Positions 9,879 through 18,705 of a stretch of DNA of 64,000 nt are shown here, piece after piece; position 1 is the stretch's first letter, and each line of letters begins with the position of its first letter. The stretch is taken from assembly GCF_009828855.1 (NCBI RefSeq), contig NZ_WUAG01000001.1, forward strand, positions 1,426,001-1,490,000, in the 5' to 3' direction. Origin of the DNA: Psychromonas sp. L1A2 (GTDB taxonomy: Bacteria > Pseudomonadota > Gammaproteobacteria > Enterobacterales > Psychromonadaceae). Under the pieces are notes generated by a model. The model did no database searches. It saw only the letters and a list, made by a program, of their open reading frames with translations, and had not been told where the DNA came from. The translations under genes and the position numbers were made by a program.

Positions 9879-11705
9879 ATGAAATATACTAAAAGTATCT
9901 CATTGGCTGCCTTATTATCAGCTAGTAGCGCTTATGCGACTACACTAACTTCTTATTATGAATATGAAATTATTGAACCTGATACAACAGGCAGTAATTA
10001 TGGACCTTATGCTTCTGGCATCACTGAAGATGATAACACATTTAGTGCCTACGCATTAAAAGCAAGGCTTGAACAAGATATCGATATTGGCTTGCCTTAT
10101 ACATTTAATCAAGAGTGTTTCTTGGATGATGAAGTCTGTGATGAAGTTTATGAAGGAAGTGAAAATTCTTCTAATTTAAGTTTTGAAAATGGTTATCAAG
10201 CGTGGCGCGCTGCGACCGCGAATATTAACCAAGGCGTTCTTGACCCTGAAAGCTACACATTAGGTGCTACGAGTAATGTTAAAATAGAAGGGTTTGCCGA
10301 AGACACCGAAGTTAAAATGACTGACGTCGTCAAAATCGATGATGAGCTATTTGCCGTTGGTTATGGCTCAGCGCCTTATAATGATGGTGAGCGTGAATTT
10401 GTACGACGTGGCTTTGTAACCGATCCAAGTACTAGCATTGTGTCAGTTTCGTTATTACCTGAGTTTGACGGCGATGAAGCTGAGGGTGTAGAAGGTGGTT
10501 TTTCTAGTGCTTATAAGATGCGTGAGGTCACTTACAATAATGGCACTGTAAAAAAATTAATCATAGGAAATTCAAGCGTGTCGTTAGCTGGTGGCGATAG
10601 TGATTATTTCGATGCTTGTTATAACGAAGGAAATATTGAAGATCTTGACACGCTTAGCGAGTTAACTTATTGCCCTGGTTTTGATACACAAGCATGGGCT
10701 TGGGAATATAGTGGAACGGATTTATTCACAGAATCAGAACTAACAGGGTTTACATTAGCAACTGAGTGGTTAGATGATAATGAAGAGCGTGACTCGGGTA
10801 GTGATGTTACTTACAGCGCAGCGGCATTTGATATTAACAATGTTGGTATTGCAGTTGGTGTCTCATCATTTGAATATTCAGATAATGTTGAAGGTGCACG
10901 TCAACGCGCGATTATCATGACGCCTGATGATGAAGGCAGTTATGGCGTGCCAACGGAGCTTACACAAGCGACATCAGGTGTTAGTAATCAAGATGATACA
11001 TTGTACAATACTTGGGCTAAAACCATTACCGATGATAATGTGGTGATGGGTAATCGTCAGTATGCTGTTTCTAAAAATATCAACAGACCAATTGAAATGT
11101 TTATTTATGATATTGATGATGACAGTGTGACTTTCCCATTTCTTGATAAAAAAGTATTAACAACCAAAGAACGTTTAGCAGGGACCAGTGCTGCTAATAC
11201 GGGGGCAAATAGTCGTGGTTATGACATGAATAATAACGGTCTTGTGGTCGGTAAAGCAGATGCATATGATGAAACGGATCCTGTCGTAGGTGGCAGTGCT
11301 CGTAATCAAAGTGCATTTTTATATGATAATACAACTGGCGATAGCTGGTTCTTAGAAGACTTACTGTGTACTCAAACTGTAGATGAAGATGGTGTTGTTG
11401 AAGTAACACATCCACTCATTCGTTTACAAAGTGCAACGGCGATTAATGATAATGGCGTTGTGCTAGCTGAAGGCTTTCAATACGGTAGTATTAGTGACTT
11501 TACTGACTTGGTTGGTGCAACGCGTATATTTATAAAATTAACGCCTGATTTAAACTCTACACCTGATGACAGCCCTAATTGTTGGGTCTCCGATGCATTG
11601 ATCAATAGCGATCAAAGCTTTGAACGTAGTGGCGGTGCAAGTTATTGGTTATGGATATTCGCTTTACCATTGATGTTAATACGTCGATTTAAAAGCAATA
11701 AATAA
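9879..11705 (+). CDS. DUF3466 family exported protein with GlyGly-CTERM-type tail
   Basis: A 608-residue secreted or surface protein of unknown function. The signal peptide is at residues 1-20 (ending SSAYA). The body is acidic (rich in Asp, Glu, Ser and Tyr) with repeated short INxNGxxVG-like turns such as INNVGIAVG, MNNNGLVVG and INDNGVVLA, typical of DUF3466 and suggestive of a beta-propeller or beta-helix. The C-terminus (from about 584) reads SGGASYWLW, a hydrophobic helix, then RRFKSNK. This is the tripartite GlyGly-CTERM pattern processed by rhombosortase and linked to type II secretion. It starts 7 bases after uup and ends at a good terminator, so it is probably the last gene of the rlmKL-uup transcript. 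Confidence 0.8.
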   Translation: MKYTKSISLAALLSASSAYATTLTSYYEYEIIEPDTTGSNYGPYASGITEDDNTFSAYALKARLEQDIDIGLPYTFNQECFLDDEVCDEVYEGSENSSNLSFENGYQAWRAATANINQGVLDPESYTLGATSNVKIEGFAEDTEVKMTDVVKIDDELFAVGYGSAPYNDGEREFVRRGFVTDPSTSIVSVSLLPEFDGDEAEGVEGGFSSAYKMREVTYNNGTVKKLIIGNSSVSLAGGDSDYFDACYNEGNIEDLDTLSELTYCPGFDTQAWAWEYSGTDLFTESELTGFTLATEWLDDNEERDSGSDVTYSAAAFDINNVGIAVGVSSFEYSDNVEGARQRAIIMTPDDEGSYGVPTELTQATSGVSNQDDTLYNTWAKTITDDNVVMGNRQYAVSKNINRPIEMFIYDIDDDSVTFPFLDKKVLTTKERLAGTSAANTGANSRGYDMNNNGLVVGKADAYDETDPVVGGSARNQSAFLYDNTTGDSWFLEDLLCTQTVDEDGVVEVTHPLIRLQSATAINDNGVVLAEGFQYGSISDFTDLVGATRIFIKLTPDLNSTPDDSPNCWVSDALINSDQSFERSGGASYWLWIFALPLMLIRRFKSNK

Positions 11706-11749
11706 TATAAATATTAATACGGTTGTTTAAATAATCAACTGACTGATTT

Positions 11750-11790
11750 AAAAGGCTTATTACTTAGATGTAATAAGCCTTTTTTATTTT
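11750..11790 (+). terminator. Rho-independent terminator after the DUF3466 gene
   Basis: AAAAGGCTTATTAC pairs with GTAATAAGCCTTTT around a TTAGAT loop and runs into a T-rich tract. Confidence 0.9.
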
Positions 11791-11820
11791 TATAATAAAA
11801 ACATGAATAAAATAATTCAC

Positions 11821-11838
11821 TTGTAATGAAAGTGTCAC
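11821..11838 (+). promoter_or_regulatory. Putative PhoB (Pho) box upstream of pstS
   Basis: TTGTAATGAAAGTGTCAC has the 7+4+7 layout of the Pho box consensus (CTGTCAT, A/T spacer, CTGTCAC). TTGTAAT matches five of seven half-site bases and GTGTCAC six of seven. The site lies 114 bases before the start codon of a phosphate-binding protein, where a PhoB site is expected. Confidence 0.5.
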
Positions 11839-11951
11839 ACTTAAGCTTCATATTAAGCAACATCGCTACGAAGCGTAATGAATATTTTGTTAAATTACAA
11901 ATTAATGAAATACAAAAAATTAAATTAACTTAGTAGAAAATGGAGTTTTGA

Positions 11952-12917
11952 ATGAAACTTAAAATGTTAGCAGCAGCGGTTACTTTAGGTACTGCGTCAT
12001 TAATTTCAACGCCTGTTCTTGCAGCAGATCATGCTTTACCGACTTACACTAAAGTAAGCGGTATTTCTGGTAATCTTTCATCTGTTGGTTCTGATACATT
12101 AGCAAACATGATGACATTTTGGGCTGAAGAGTTTAAACGCCAATACCCAAATATCAACATTCAAATCCAAGCAGCAGGCTCTTCAACTGCTCCACCATCT
12201 CTTACTGAAGGTACTTCTCAATTCGGCCCAATGAGTCGTCAAATGAAGTCTAAAGAAATTGAAGCATTCGAGAAACGTTACGGTTACAAACCAACCGAAG
12301 TACGTGTTGCTATCGATGCACTTGCTGTATTCGTCAATAAAGATAACCCAATTGAAGGTTTATCAATTAAGCAAGTAGATGCTATTTTCTCTTCAACTCA
12401 CAAATGTGGTAACGATAAAAATGCGACTCGCTGGGCTGATGTAGGTCTGGACGGTAACTGGGCGGAGAAAGATATCCAATTATTTGGTCGTAACTCTGTA
12501 TCAGGCACTTATGGTTACTTTAAATCAAAAGCACTTTGTAAAGGTGACTTTAAAAACTCTGTCAATGAACAGCCTGGTTCTGCTTCTGTAGTACAGTCTG
12601 TATCATCTTCACTAAACTCTATCGGTTACTCTGGTATTGGTTATAAAGTTGCTGGTGTTAAAGCGGTTGCGCTTTCTAAGAAAGGCGGTCCGTTCATTGA
12701 AGCAACAATGGATAATGCAATTTCTGGTAAATACCCATTATCTCGCTTCTTATACGTTTACGTAAACAAGCACCCAAACAAACCACTTTCTCCATTACAA
12801 GCTGAGTTCATTAAATTGATGTTATCTGAACAAGGTCAAGGAATTGTTGCAAAAGATGGTTACATTCCACTACCCGTTTCTGTAGTTGAAAAAGAGCTTG
12901 CTAAACTAGGCCTATAA
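11952..12917 (+). CDS. pstS: PstS-type phosphate ABC transporter substrate-binding protein
   Basis: Periplasmic phosphate-binding protein of the PstS family. The signal peptide covers residues 1-24 (ending PVLA). Binding-pocket segments are [27 protein letters not shown] with GPMSR, and [17 protein letters not shown]. At 321 residues it is of the shorter marine PstS type found in vibrios and relatives. The pstC, pstA and pstB genes are not beside it, and strong terminators lie on both sides, so it is a single-gene unit. The Pho-box-like element upstream suggests PhoB control. The codon use is notably cleaner and more C-rich at third positions than the neighbours, consistent with high expression (inference). 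Confidence 0.87.
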   Translation: MKLKMLAAAVTLGTASLISTPVLAADHALPTYTKVSGISGNLSSVGSDTLANMMTFWAEEFKRQYPNINIQIQAAGSSTAPPSLTEGTSQFGPMSRQMKSKEIEAFEKRYGYKPTEVRVAIDALAVFVNKDNPIEGLSIKQVDAIFSSTHKCGNDKNATRWADVGLDGNWAEKDIQLFGRNSVSGTYGYFKSKALCKGDFKNSVNEQPGSASVVQSVSSSLNSIGYSGIGYKVAGVKAVALSKKGGPFIEATMDNAISGKYPLSRFLYVYVNKHPNKPLSPLQAEFIKLMLSEQGQGIVAKDGYIPLPVSVVEKELAKLGL

Positions 12918-12952
12918 TTTCCCTAGGAAATGGTTAGTTAGTCAAAAATAAT

Positions 12953-12982
12953 AAAAACAGCGCTTAATAGCGCTGTTTTTGT
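12953..12982 (+). terminator. Rho-independent terminator after pstS
   Basis: AAAAACAGCGCT and AGCGCTGTTTTT form a 12-base perfect stem with a TAAT loop, followed by T residues. Confidence 0.93.
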
Positions 12983-13482
12983 TTATGGGTTAGATACGTA
13001 ATGCGGTTAAAAAGAGAATTCGGTTAGAAAGATGATGCGATTAGAAGCAGAATAACCTTAATGAAGTCTCTTCTAAATGGATAGCCAAGTCCTTTGAAGT
13101 AAAACTGGTTAATCGCATTTAAAAAATTTTTTACAAGTCACCCTTTAAAATCAATATATGCCCGTTAACATTCAAGGTGCAAAGTTCAGCAAGTAGATTC
13201 TAGGTTGAAAGAGGAAGATTTAATGAGTTAAATCGACACTTTCTAACAACGAAAGTGTTTGCTTTAAAGCTTGTCCTCTGGCTCGTTATACCAATGGAAT
13301 GATCACCTTATTAATTCTTTTGATATTAGTTTGAAAACCAACCCTGCTTGTAACCTGTAATAAGGACTAACCATTGTTATCATGTTGTGGCTTAATTTTG
13401 GATGGCTTAACACAGAAACACACAGAAGCAATGATGCGGTATCGATTTACTTATCTGGAATTGAGATAAGTATCCATACACT
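12983..13482. other. Gene-free stretch between convergent pstS and the diguanylate cyclase
   Basis: About 500 bases with no credible gene on either strand. A short stretch near 13411-13432 (AACACAGAAACACACAGAAG) weakly resembles the arm of the dispersed repeats described elsewhere, but it is too degenerate to assign. Confidence 0.4.
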
Positions 13483-13507
13483 AAAAAGCACCCAATGAAG
13501 GATGCTT
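13483..13507 (-). terminator. Terminator of the cyclase operon
   Basis: On the minus strand AAGCATCC and GGGTGCTT form an imperfect stem with a TTCATT loop, followed by a run of T. It lies 76 bases beyond the stop codon of the diguanylate cyclase. Confidence 0.65.
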
Positions 13508-13582
13508 GATTAACGTTTTTAATGATTAGCTATCTTATTCGATGCAGTAAGTTATTCTGTTAGACACGCTAAACTATTGCGT

Positions 13583-14539
13583 TTAATGTTTGCTAACTCC
13601 AATTTGATTACGACCATTATTCTTCGCAATATATAACCCTGAATCTGCCACTTCAATTAACTTTTCATGACCAGTAATAGAGCTTGTCATTTGCGCGATC
13701 CCAAAGCTTGCAGTCACTTTAACAACGGTTCCTTGAAACTCAAAGTGTATTGCTTCAATAGCTTTGCGAAGACGCTCTGCGACTAACTTTGCACCCTCTA
13801 AATTCGTATCAATTAATATTGATGTAAATTCTTCACCACCAAATCGACCTGTGATATCTTCTTTTTTACTATTATCTCGTATTGCATCAGCAATGCCTTT
13901 AAGCACTTCATCTCCAAACGTATGCCCATAGGTATCATTAACAATTTTGAAATGATCGATATCAAAAATTATCATTGAAGCTATGCGTCCTGATTTTTTA
14001 TGAATCAGGAACTCACTAGCGCATCTTTCTCGCCAATAACCTTGGTTATTGAGCTGAGTTAAAGTGTCTGTTTGGCTTAAACGGGTAAGCTTTGCATTTG
14101 CTTTTTGAGAGGTCTGCTTAGACAACGCAACATCAGTCACATCATGAACAATCATACAAATTTGCGTTACAACACCGACTATGTCGGTAAGTGGCAAAAA
14201 GGTTACATTTTGATACATGAATTCGGCATTACTAGTAATAGGACGGTAGCTCTTAAATTTGAATAAATAAGGGCGTTGCTCCCAAGTCGTAAACGCTTTG
14301 TTTTTTAATAAACAGACGCTTTTAACTTTCTGTTGTAACCAGTCTTCAGGAATACTGGTAAACACATCGGTAATTTTTTTATCCATCATGTGCGCAGTTA
14401 AAAAACCAGAATGGTTTTCCATGAAGCCATTCCAAACTTTGACATTGAAGTCTTTATCGATGATCACAATACCTACGTCTATGCTATGCACCATATCTAT
14501 AAGCCAATGGATATCTTTTAATTCTATTGTTGCACTCAT
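13583..14539 (-). CDS. PAS-GGDEF diguanylate cyclase
   Basis: Predicted to make cyclic di-GMP from two GTP. A PAS-like sensor occupies about 10-135 (GIVIIDKDFNVKVWN, then MIVHDVTD), followed by a short coiled linker and a GGDEF domain (about 150-315). The active-site loop is GGEEF at 234-238 and the metal-binding FDIDHFKIVND is intact. The inhibitory I-site, normally RxxD five residues before GGEEF, reads KKED (225-228), so Arg is replaced by Lys and product inhibition may be weak. No transmembrane segment is present, so it is cytosolic. Its ATG overlaps the stop codon of the upstream response regulator (TAATG), implying translational coupling and a shared task. Confidence 0.9.
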   Translation of the reverse strand: MSATIELKDIHWLIDMVHSIDVGIVIIDKDFNVKVWNGFMENHSGFLTAHMMDKKITDVFTSIPEDWLQQKVKSVCLLKNKAFTTWEQRPYLFKFKSYRPITSNAEFMYQNVTFLPLTDIVGVVTQICMIVHDVTDVALSKQTSQKANAKLTRLSQTDTLTQLNNQGYWRERCASEFLIHKKSGRIASMIIFDIDHFKIVNDTYGHTFGDEVLKGIADAIRDNSKKEDITGRFGGEEFTSILIDTNLEGAKLVAERLRKAIEAIHFEFQGTVVKVTASFGIAQMTSSITGHEKLIEVADSGLYIAKNNGRNQIGVSKH

Positions 14540-15537
14540 TAGTCTAAGAGGTATCCTATTTTATGTTGAATAACTTTGATTGATTCTTCAGTAAATAAAA
14601 GTAGTAGGTCACACTTGATGTCGTGATCTTGAATGCTATAACTAACTTCGATAGTAAGCGTTTTTTGCCAGTCTTTTTGGCGGCTTTTAATCAAGTCTTC
14701 TACTTTTCCATGTTGCCCTAAAACACTAGGCTGCCCTTGACTAAATTGAATATCTAACTGCTCTGCTAAACCATTTAAAAAAGCACCTACCAAAATGTTA
14801 GAAATATCATTCATGACCTCAAGTTCTAAATGGTCACTAATCATATTTTCATATTTAAGTAACTTAGTCATTTCATCAAAATTTGAATCGTGGAAAATAA
14901 CAATCGCTTCACCGCTGATACCAGAGCTAATAAACCCCTGAGTGACGGCTGAAACCGTATTATCTTTTGCGATATTCGTCAGCGCCATATGCAACTCGCT
15001 GCTTTCAAAGGTATTTACATTAGGGACTGGCAGTAAAATAAAAACATCTAATAGCCGTCCTAATAAATCACCCGCTCGACCCATTGCAATATTAGCAACT
15101 TCCTGCAGTGCTTCGCGAACGCTGACTTTTTCTAAACTTTCTGGGCTTGAAAGTGAGTTGTGACTGCCAGGCTTATAAATCCCATATTGCTCAAGGGTTG
15201 CAATCAGTTTGGGATTGTTGATGGGTTTTTCTATGAAATCCATCGCACCTAATTCTTTTACTCGACGATGAGCTTCAGGTTGAATATCTCCCGAGATAAC
15301 AATAACAATCGCTGGTAAATCATCTCGTTGAATTTCTTCTAATACTTGATATCCATCCATAATCGGCATATTCAAATCAAGGAATACTATATCGCCTTTC
15401 TTTTGGCGAATAGCTTCTAAGCCAATTTTACCATTCTCAGCAAAATTGACGGTAATGTCCCAATCTTTGGGTAATGAACGAGCAATTTGTTTTCTGGCTA
15501 ACGCAGAATCATCACAAATTAAAATGGGTAAAGGCAT
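14539..15537 (-). CDS. Response regulator with C-terminal CheC-like phosphatase domain
   Basis: Receiver domain at residues 1-120 with acidic pair Asp9/Asp10, phospho-acceptor Asp54 (FLDLNMPIMDG) and the EKP lysine (about 104). A CheC/CheX-like region follows (about 140-332). The first phosphatase motif is conserved as ExxxExxN then Pro 23 residues later (EALQEVANIA...LLPVP). The second reads EVMNDISN, with Asp in place of the catalytic Glu. Such REC-CheC proteins are thought to dephosphorylate receiver domains or sense phosphorylation. I chose ATG 15537, preceded by AGGA, over an upstream TTG. It is the first gene of a two-gene operon with the diguanylate cyclase, so it probably controls cyclic di-GMP output. 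Confidence 0.85.
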   Translation of the reverse strand: MPLPILICDDSALARKQIARSLPKDWDITVNFAENGKIGLEAIRQKKGDIVFLDLNMPIMDGYQVLEEIQRDDLPAIVIVISGDIQPEAHRRVKELGAMDFIEKPINNPKLIATLEQYGIYKPGSHNSLSSPESLEKVSVREALQEVANIAMGRAGDLLGRLLDVFILLPVPNVNTFESSELHMALTNIAKDNTVSAVTQGFISSGISGEAIVIFHDSNFDEMTKLLKYENMISDHLELEVMNDISNILVGAFLNGLAEQLDIQFSQGQPSVLGQHGKVEDLIKSRQKDWQKTLTIEVSYSIQDHDIKCDLLLLFTEESIKVIQHKIGYLLD

Positions 15538-15901
15538 GTTATTCCTATTATATGTCTGCAATAGTGCGAAGGCACAGAGATGGTTGCACTAGTTTAAAAT
15601 ACGTATCATTTTTCTACTACAATAAGAGTAGGCTAATAATGACAAAATAGAACTGATTTTAAATGCTTTTTTAGATTTATTGAGAAGTAGATTTAAAACA
15701 TAAAGAATAAAGTCGATGGATTACATAAAATAAGCCTGTGTTGCTCAATTATCTCTATAAAATTAAGTGATAATAGAGAATGGCTTAGTGTTACAGTCGT
15801 ACTGAGTTTAATGAAAGAATAGAGTGGTACTTCTTGCTCACTTTTATGCATCGCTTTATGACAGATCTTTATTGCTAAGCTTTTATTGTTCGTATTATCG
15901 C
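15538..15901. other. Intergenic region upstream of the REC-CheC gene
   Basis: About 360 AT-rich bases between the response regulator start and the dusC stop codon. It must hold the promoter of the signalling operon, but I see no clear -35/-10 pair, terminator or repeat. Confidence 0.4.
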
Positions 15902-16855
15902 TTATTTTTCAGACTCAACTTGTTGTGCTTGTTGTAATGACATTAACATTTCATCAGGGTTACGAATGGCTCTTACGGATTGTAAAAACGAGTCAGCTTG
16001 TACATGTTGCATTTTCATAAACATCAACCACTGCTTAATACGGCTAGGCATAAATTTTTCTTTATCTTCAATAACCCGTAACCATTGATAATATTGTTCC
16101 ATCATTTGTAAGTTTTGCAGCCAAGTATAAGGTGCTTCTAACCCTTTAAGTGCATTAGCAAGATTAGGAACCGCCATCGCACCTCGTCCAAGCATTAAAT
16201 GATCACAACCACTTATTTCAATACAGCGCTGCGCATCTTCAAAACTAAAAATATCACCGTTAGCAATTACTGGAATATCGATAGCGTCTTTTATTTTTTT
16301 AATCCAATGCCAATGAGCAGGTGGCTTATAACCTTCATCTTTAGTACGCGCATGGACTGCTAACTCGCTTGCGCCTGCTTCGGCAATCGCTTGTGCATTT
16401 TCAATCGCTAAGCTTTTATCTTCATAACCTAAACGGATTTTAGCACTGACCACATGCTCACTAGGCACTGCTTCACGAACCGTTTTTACTATTTGATATA
16501 ACGCTTCAGGATCTTTTAATAACACCGCACCTCCACGGCTTTTGTTGACTGTTTTAGCCGGGCAACCAAAGTTTAAATCAATTCCGTCAGAGCCTAGTCT
16601 AATAGCACGTGCTGCATTCATTCCTAAACATTGAGGGTCTTGACCGAGCAATTGAACACGAACAGGTGTGCCAAATTCAGTACGGCTGGCATTATGTAAT
16701 TCAGGGCATAAGCGATAAAAAACACGCGAAGGTAAAGGCAATTCAACAACACGAACAAACTCAGTAACACAACGATCGATCCCGCCAAGTTGGGTTAAAA
16801 ATTGGCGCATGTGGAAGTCCATCACACCTTCCATTGGAGCAAGCGTTATATGCAT
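15902..16855 (-). CDS. dusC: tRNA-dihydrouridine(16) synthase DusC
   Basis: FMN-dependent reduction of U16 to dihydrouridine in tRNA. It opens with LAPMEGVMD and RCVTEFVRV. The catalytic Cys lies in the GSDGIDLNFGCPAKTVNKSRGGA loop, and the FMN phosphate site is in VIANGDIFS and LMLGRGAMAVPNLA. The subfamily-specific helical C-terminal domain follows (to residue 317). The opening MHITLAPMEGV aligns with E. coli DusC rather than DusA or DusB. ATG 16855, with GAGA upstream, is preferred over a TTG 12 bases earlier. The gene is divergent from apt, and a long repeat array fills the space between them. Confidence 0.92.
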   Translation of the reverse strand: MHITLAPMEGVMDFHMRQFLTQLGGIDRCVTEFVRVVELPLPSRVFYRLCPELHNASRTEFGTPVRVQLLGQDPQCLGMNAARAIRLGSDGIDLNFGCPAKTVNKSRGGAVLLKDPEALYQIVKTVREAVPSEHVVSAKIRLGYEDKSLAIENAQAIAEAGASELAVHARTKDEGYKPPAHWHWIKKIKDAIDIPVIANGDIFSFEDAQRCIEISGCDHLMLGRGAMAVPNLANALKGLEAPYTWLQNLQMMEQYYQWLRVIEDKEKFMPSRIKQWLMFMKMQHVQADSFLQSVRAIRNPDEMLMSLQQAQQVESEK

Positions 16856-16983
16856 GAATGTTCTCAAATAGTTATGGAGAAATTAAAGAGCGCGGATTAT
16901 ACCTGCTCCCTTTATATAAGATAAGCAAAAATAAGTATAAGCAGAAATAAATGCCTTATTTCTCGTTGGAGTTTTGTGAGTAT

Positions 16984-17932
16984 TTAAAGTCAAAAGCAAT
17001 TAACCACGAAGGAATGAAGGGTAGAGAAGGTGAAGTCAAAAGAGCTAATGACTAAATTATATTGGTTTTCTTTCGTATCCTTAGTGAAGCGCAGCGCTTC
17101 GTGGTCGGCTGTGTTTTTTAAAATCAAAAGCAATTCACCACGAAGACACGAAGGGTAAAGAAGGTTAGGTCAAAAGCGTTAATGACCAACCATATTGTTT
17201 GTTATTGCTCTAGATGAAAATGTTTTGATCTTGGGACGCATGCTTCAGCTTGCATATGTTTATTATTTATTTTTCTTCGTGCCCTTCGTGGTCGACTGTG
17301 TTTTTTTAAAATCAAAAGCAATTAACCACGAAGGGTAGAGAAGGTTAAGTCAAAAGCGTTATTGGGTACATGTTTTGAAGCGAATTATCTTCTGACTCTA
17401 GGCACACGTTTTTATCTTTATTTTTCTTCGTGTCCTTCGTGAAGCGCAGCGCTTCGTGGTCGGCTGTGTTTTTTTAAAATCAAAAGCAATTAACTACGAA
17501 GACACGAAGGGTAGAGAAGATTAAGTCATAAGATCGTATCGCTATATGTTTTAGAAATTAGTTATCTTTGGAACTTGGGGCGTATGCTTCAGCTTGCATA
17601 TGTTTATTATTTATTTTTCTTCGTGTCCTTCGTGTAGCGCAGCGCTTCGTGGTCGGCTGTCTTTTTTAAAGTCAAAATCGATTAACCACGAAGATACGAA
17701 GGGTAGAGAAGATTAAGTCAAAAGATCGTATCGCTATATGTTTTAGAAATGAGTTGTCTTTTGAACTTGGGGCGCATGCTTTAGCCTGCTTGTTTTTACT
17801 GTTGTATTTCCTTTCACCGACTTGACGCTTGGATTCAAATAAGAAAGTAATGACATAACCTGTTTATTATTAAGTTTTCTTCGTGTAGCGCAGCGCTTCG
17901 TGGTTGCCCAATATTCTTTTAAATCCAAAGCA
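16984..17932. repeat. Array 1 of the CCACGAAG inverted-arm repeat family
   Basis: About five units. Each unit has a forward arm (TTAACCACGAAGACACGAAG), the trailer GGGTAGAGAAGGTTAAGTCA and a variable core. An inverted arm follows (CTTCGTGTCCTTCGTG, often extended by AGCGCAGCGCTTCGTGG), then a linker TTTTTAAAATCAAAAGC leading to the next unit. Forward arms lie near 17002, 17138, 17325, 17493 and 17684; inverted arms near 17078, 17273, 17425, 17618 and 17880. Three cores (near 17232, 17579 and 17769) carry a GCATGCTTCAGCTTGCATATG or GCATGCTTTAGCCTGC module resembling the second repeat family. Small open frames here are repeat artefacts. The array sits between divergent dusC and apt. Confidence 0.9.
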
Positions 17933-18156
17933 TATTATCAATATCTATTCCCGCTGCTTGTATAATCTTTAAGCTATGACTCACCATCTTTTTAGCCCTA
18001 AATAGAACTTCTTCAACTTCCAATACATCCACAAAAGTAAATCAGACGATTTTTCATGCAACAAATGAAAATAGTTACTCACTTTATGACAACACAACTT
18101 GCACTACGGCAAGCAACTATTTACCCTATGATATTAGATATTACAGGATAAAAAAG

Positions 18157-18702
18157 ATGAGCATGGAATCATTAGCATTAATTAAGAATAGTATTAAAAG
18201 CATTAAAGATTACCCATTACCAGGCATTGTTTTTCGTGACGTCACCAGCCTGATTGAAAATGGTGAAGCATTCGCCGCAACAATTGACTTGTTCGTAGAG
18301 CGTTATAAAACACAAAAGATAGATAAGATAGTTGGCACAGAAGCACGTGGTTTTATTTTTGGTGCGCCATTAGCCGCAGCGTTAGGCGCTGGCTTTATCC
18401 CAGTTCGTAAACCTAACAAACTGCCGCGTGAAACGATCCAAGAAAGTTACGAATTAGAATACGGTAACGACATTTTACAGATCCACAAAGATGCTATCAA
18501 AAAAGGCGAAAAAGTCTTATTGATGGATGATCTACTAGCAACAGGCGGCACAGCAGAAGCATCAGTTAAACTTATCGAACGCTTAGGCGGTGAAGTAATT
18601 GAAGCAGCTTTTGTTATCTCATTACCAGACTTACGTGGTGAAGATAAATTAAAAGCCATGTCTGTTCCTGTTTTCTCTTTGATTGAATACGCGGGTGAAT
18701 AA
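18157..18702 (+). CDS. apt: Adenine phosphoribosyltransferase
   Basis: Makes AMP from adenine and PRPP in purine salvage, in the cytosol. The type I phosphoribosyltransferase fold shows [16 protein letters not shown] (63-77), the flexible-loop region [19 protein letters not shown] (86-103), and the PRPP motif [14 protein letters not shown] (120-133). At 181 residues it matches E. coli Apt (183). The start ATG follows an AGGATAAAAAAG ribosome site. The apt-dnaX-ybaB order is conserved in enterobacteria and vibrios; the gap to dnaX is only three bases. Confidence 0.95.
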   Translation: MSMESLALIKNSIKSIKDYPLPGIVFRDVTSLIENGEAFAATIDLFVERYKTQKIDKIVGTEARGFIFGAPLAAALGAGFIPVRKPNKLPRETIQESYELEYGNDILQIHKDAIKKGEKVLLMDDLLATGGTAEASVKLIERLGGEVIEAAFVISLPDLRGEDKLKAMSVPVFSLIEYAGE

Positions 18703-18705
18703 TTA

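Noticed and set aside
17743-17928. 61-codon minus-strand frame near the end of array 1
   Set aside because: Composed of repeat arm and linker sequence; no start context.
18447-18659. Frames on the opposite strand of apt, dnaX, rpsM, ybaB and other strong genes
   Set aside because: Shadows of well-supported genes, with unlikely protein composition and no start signals.
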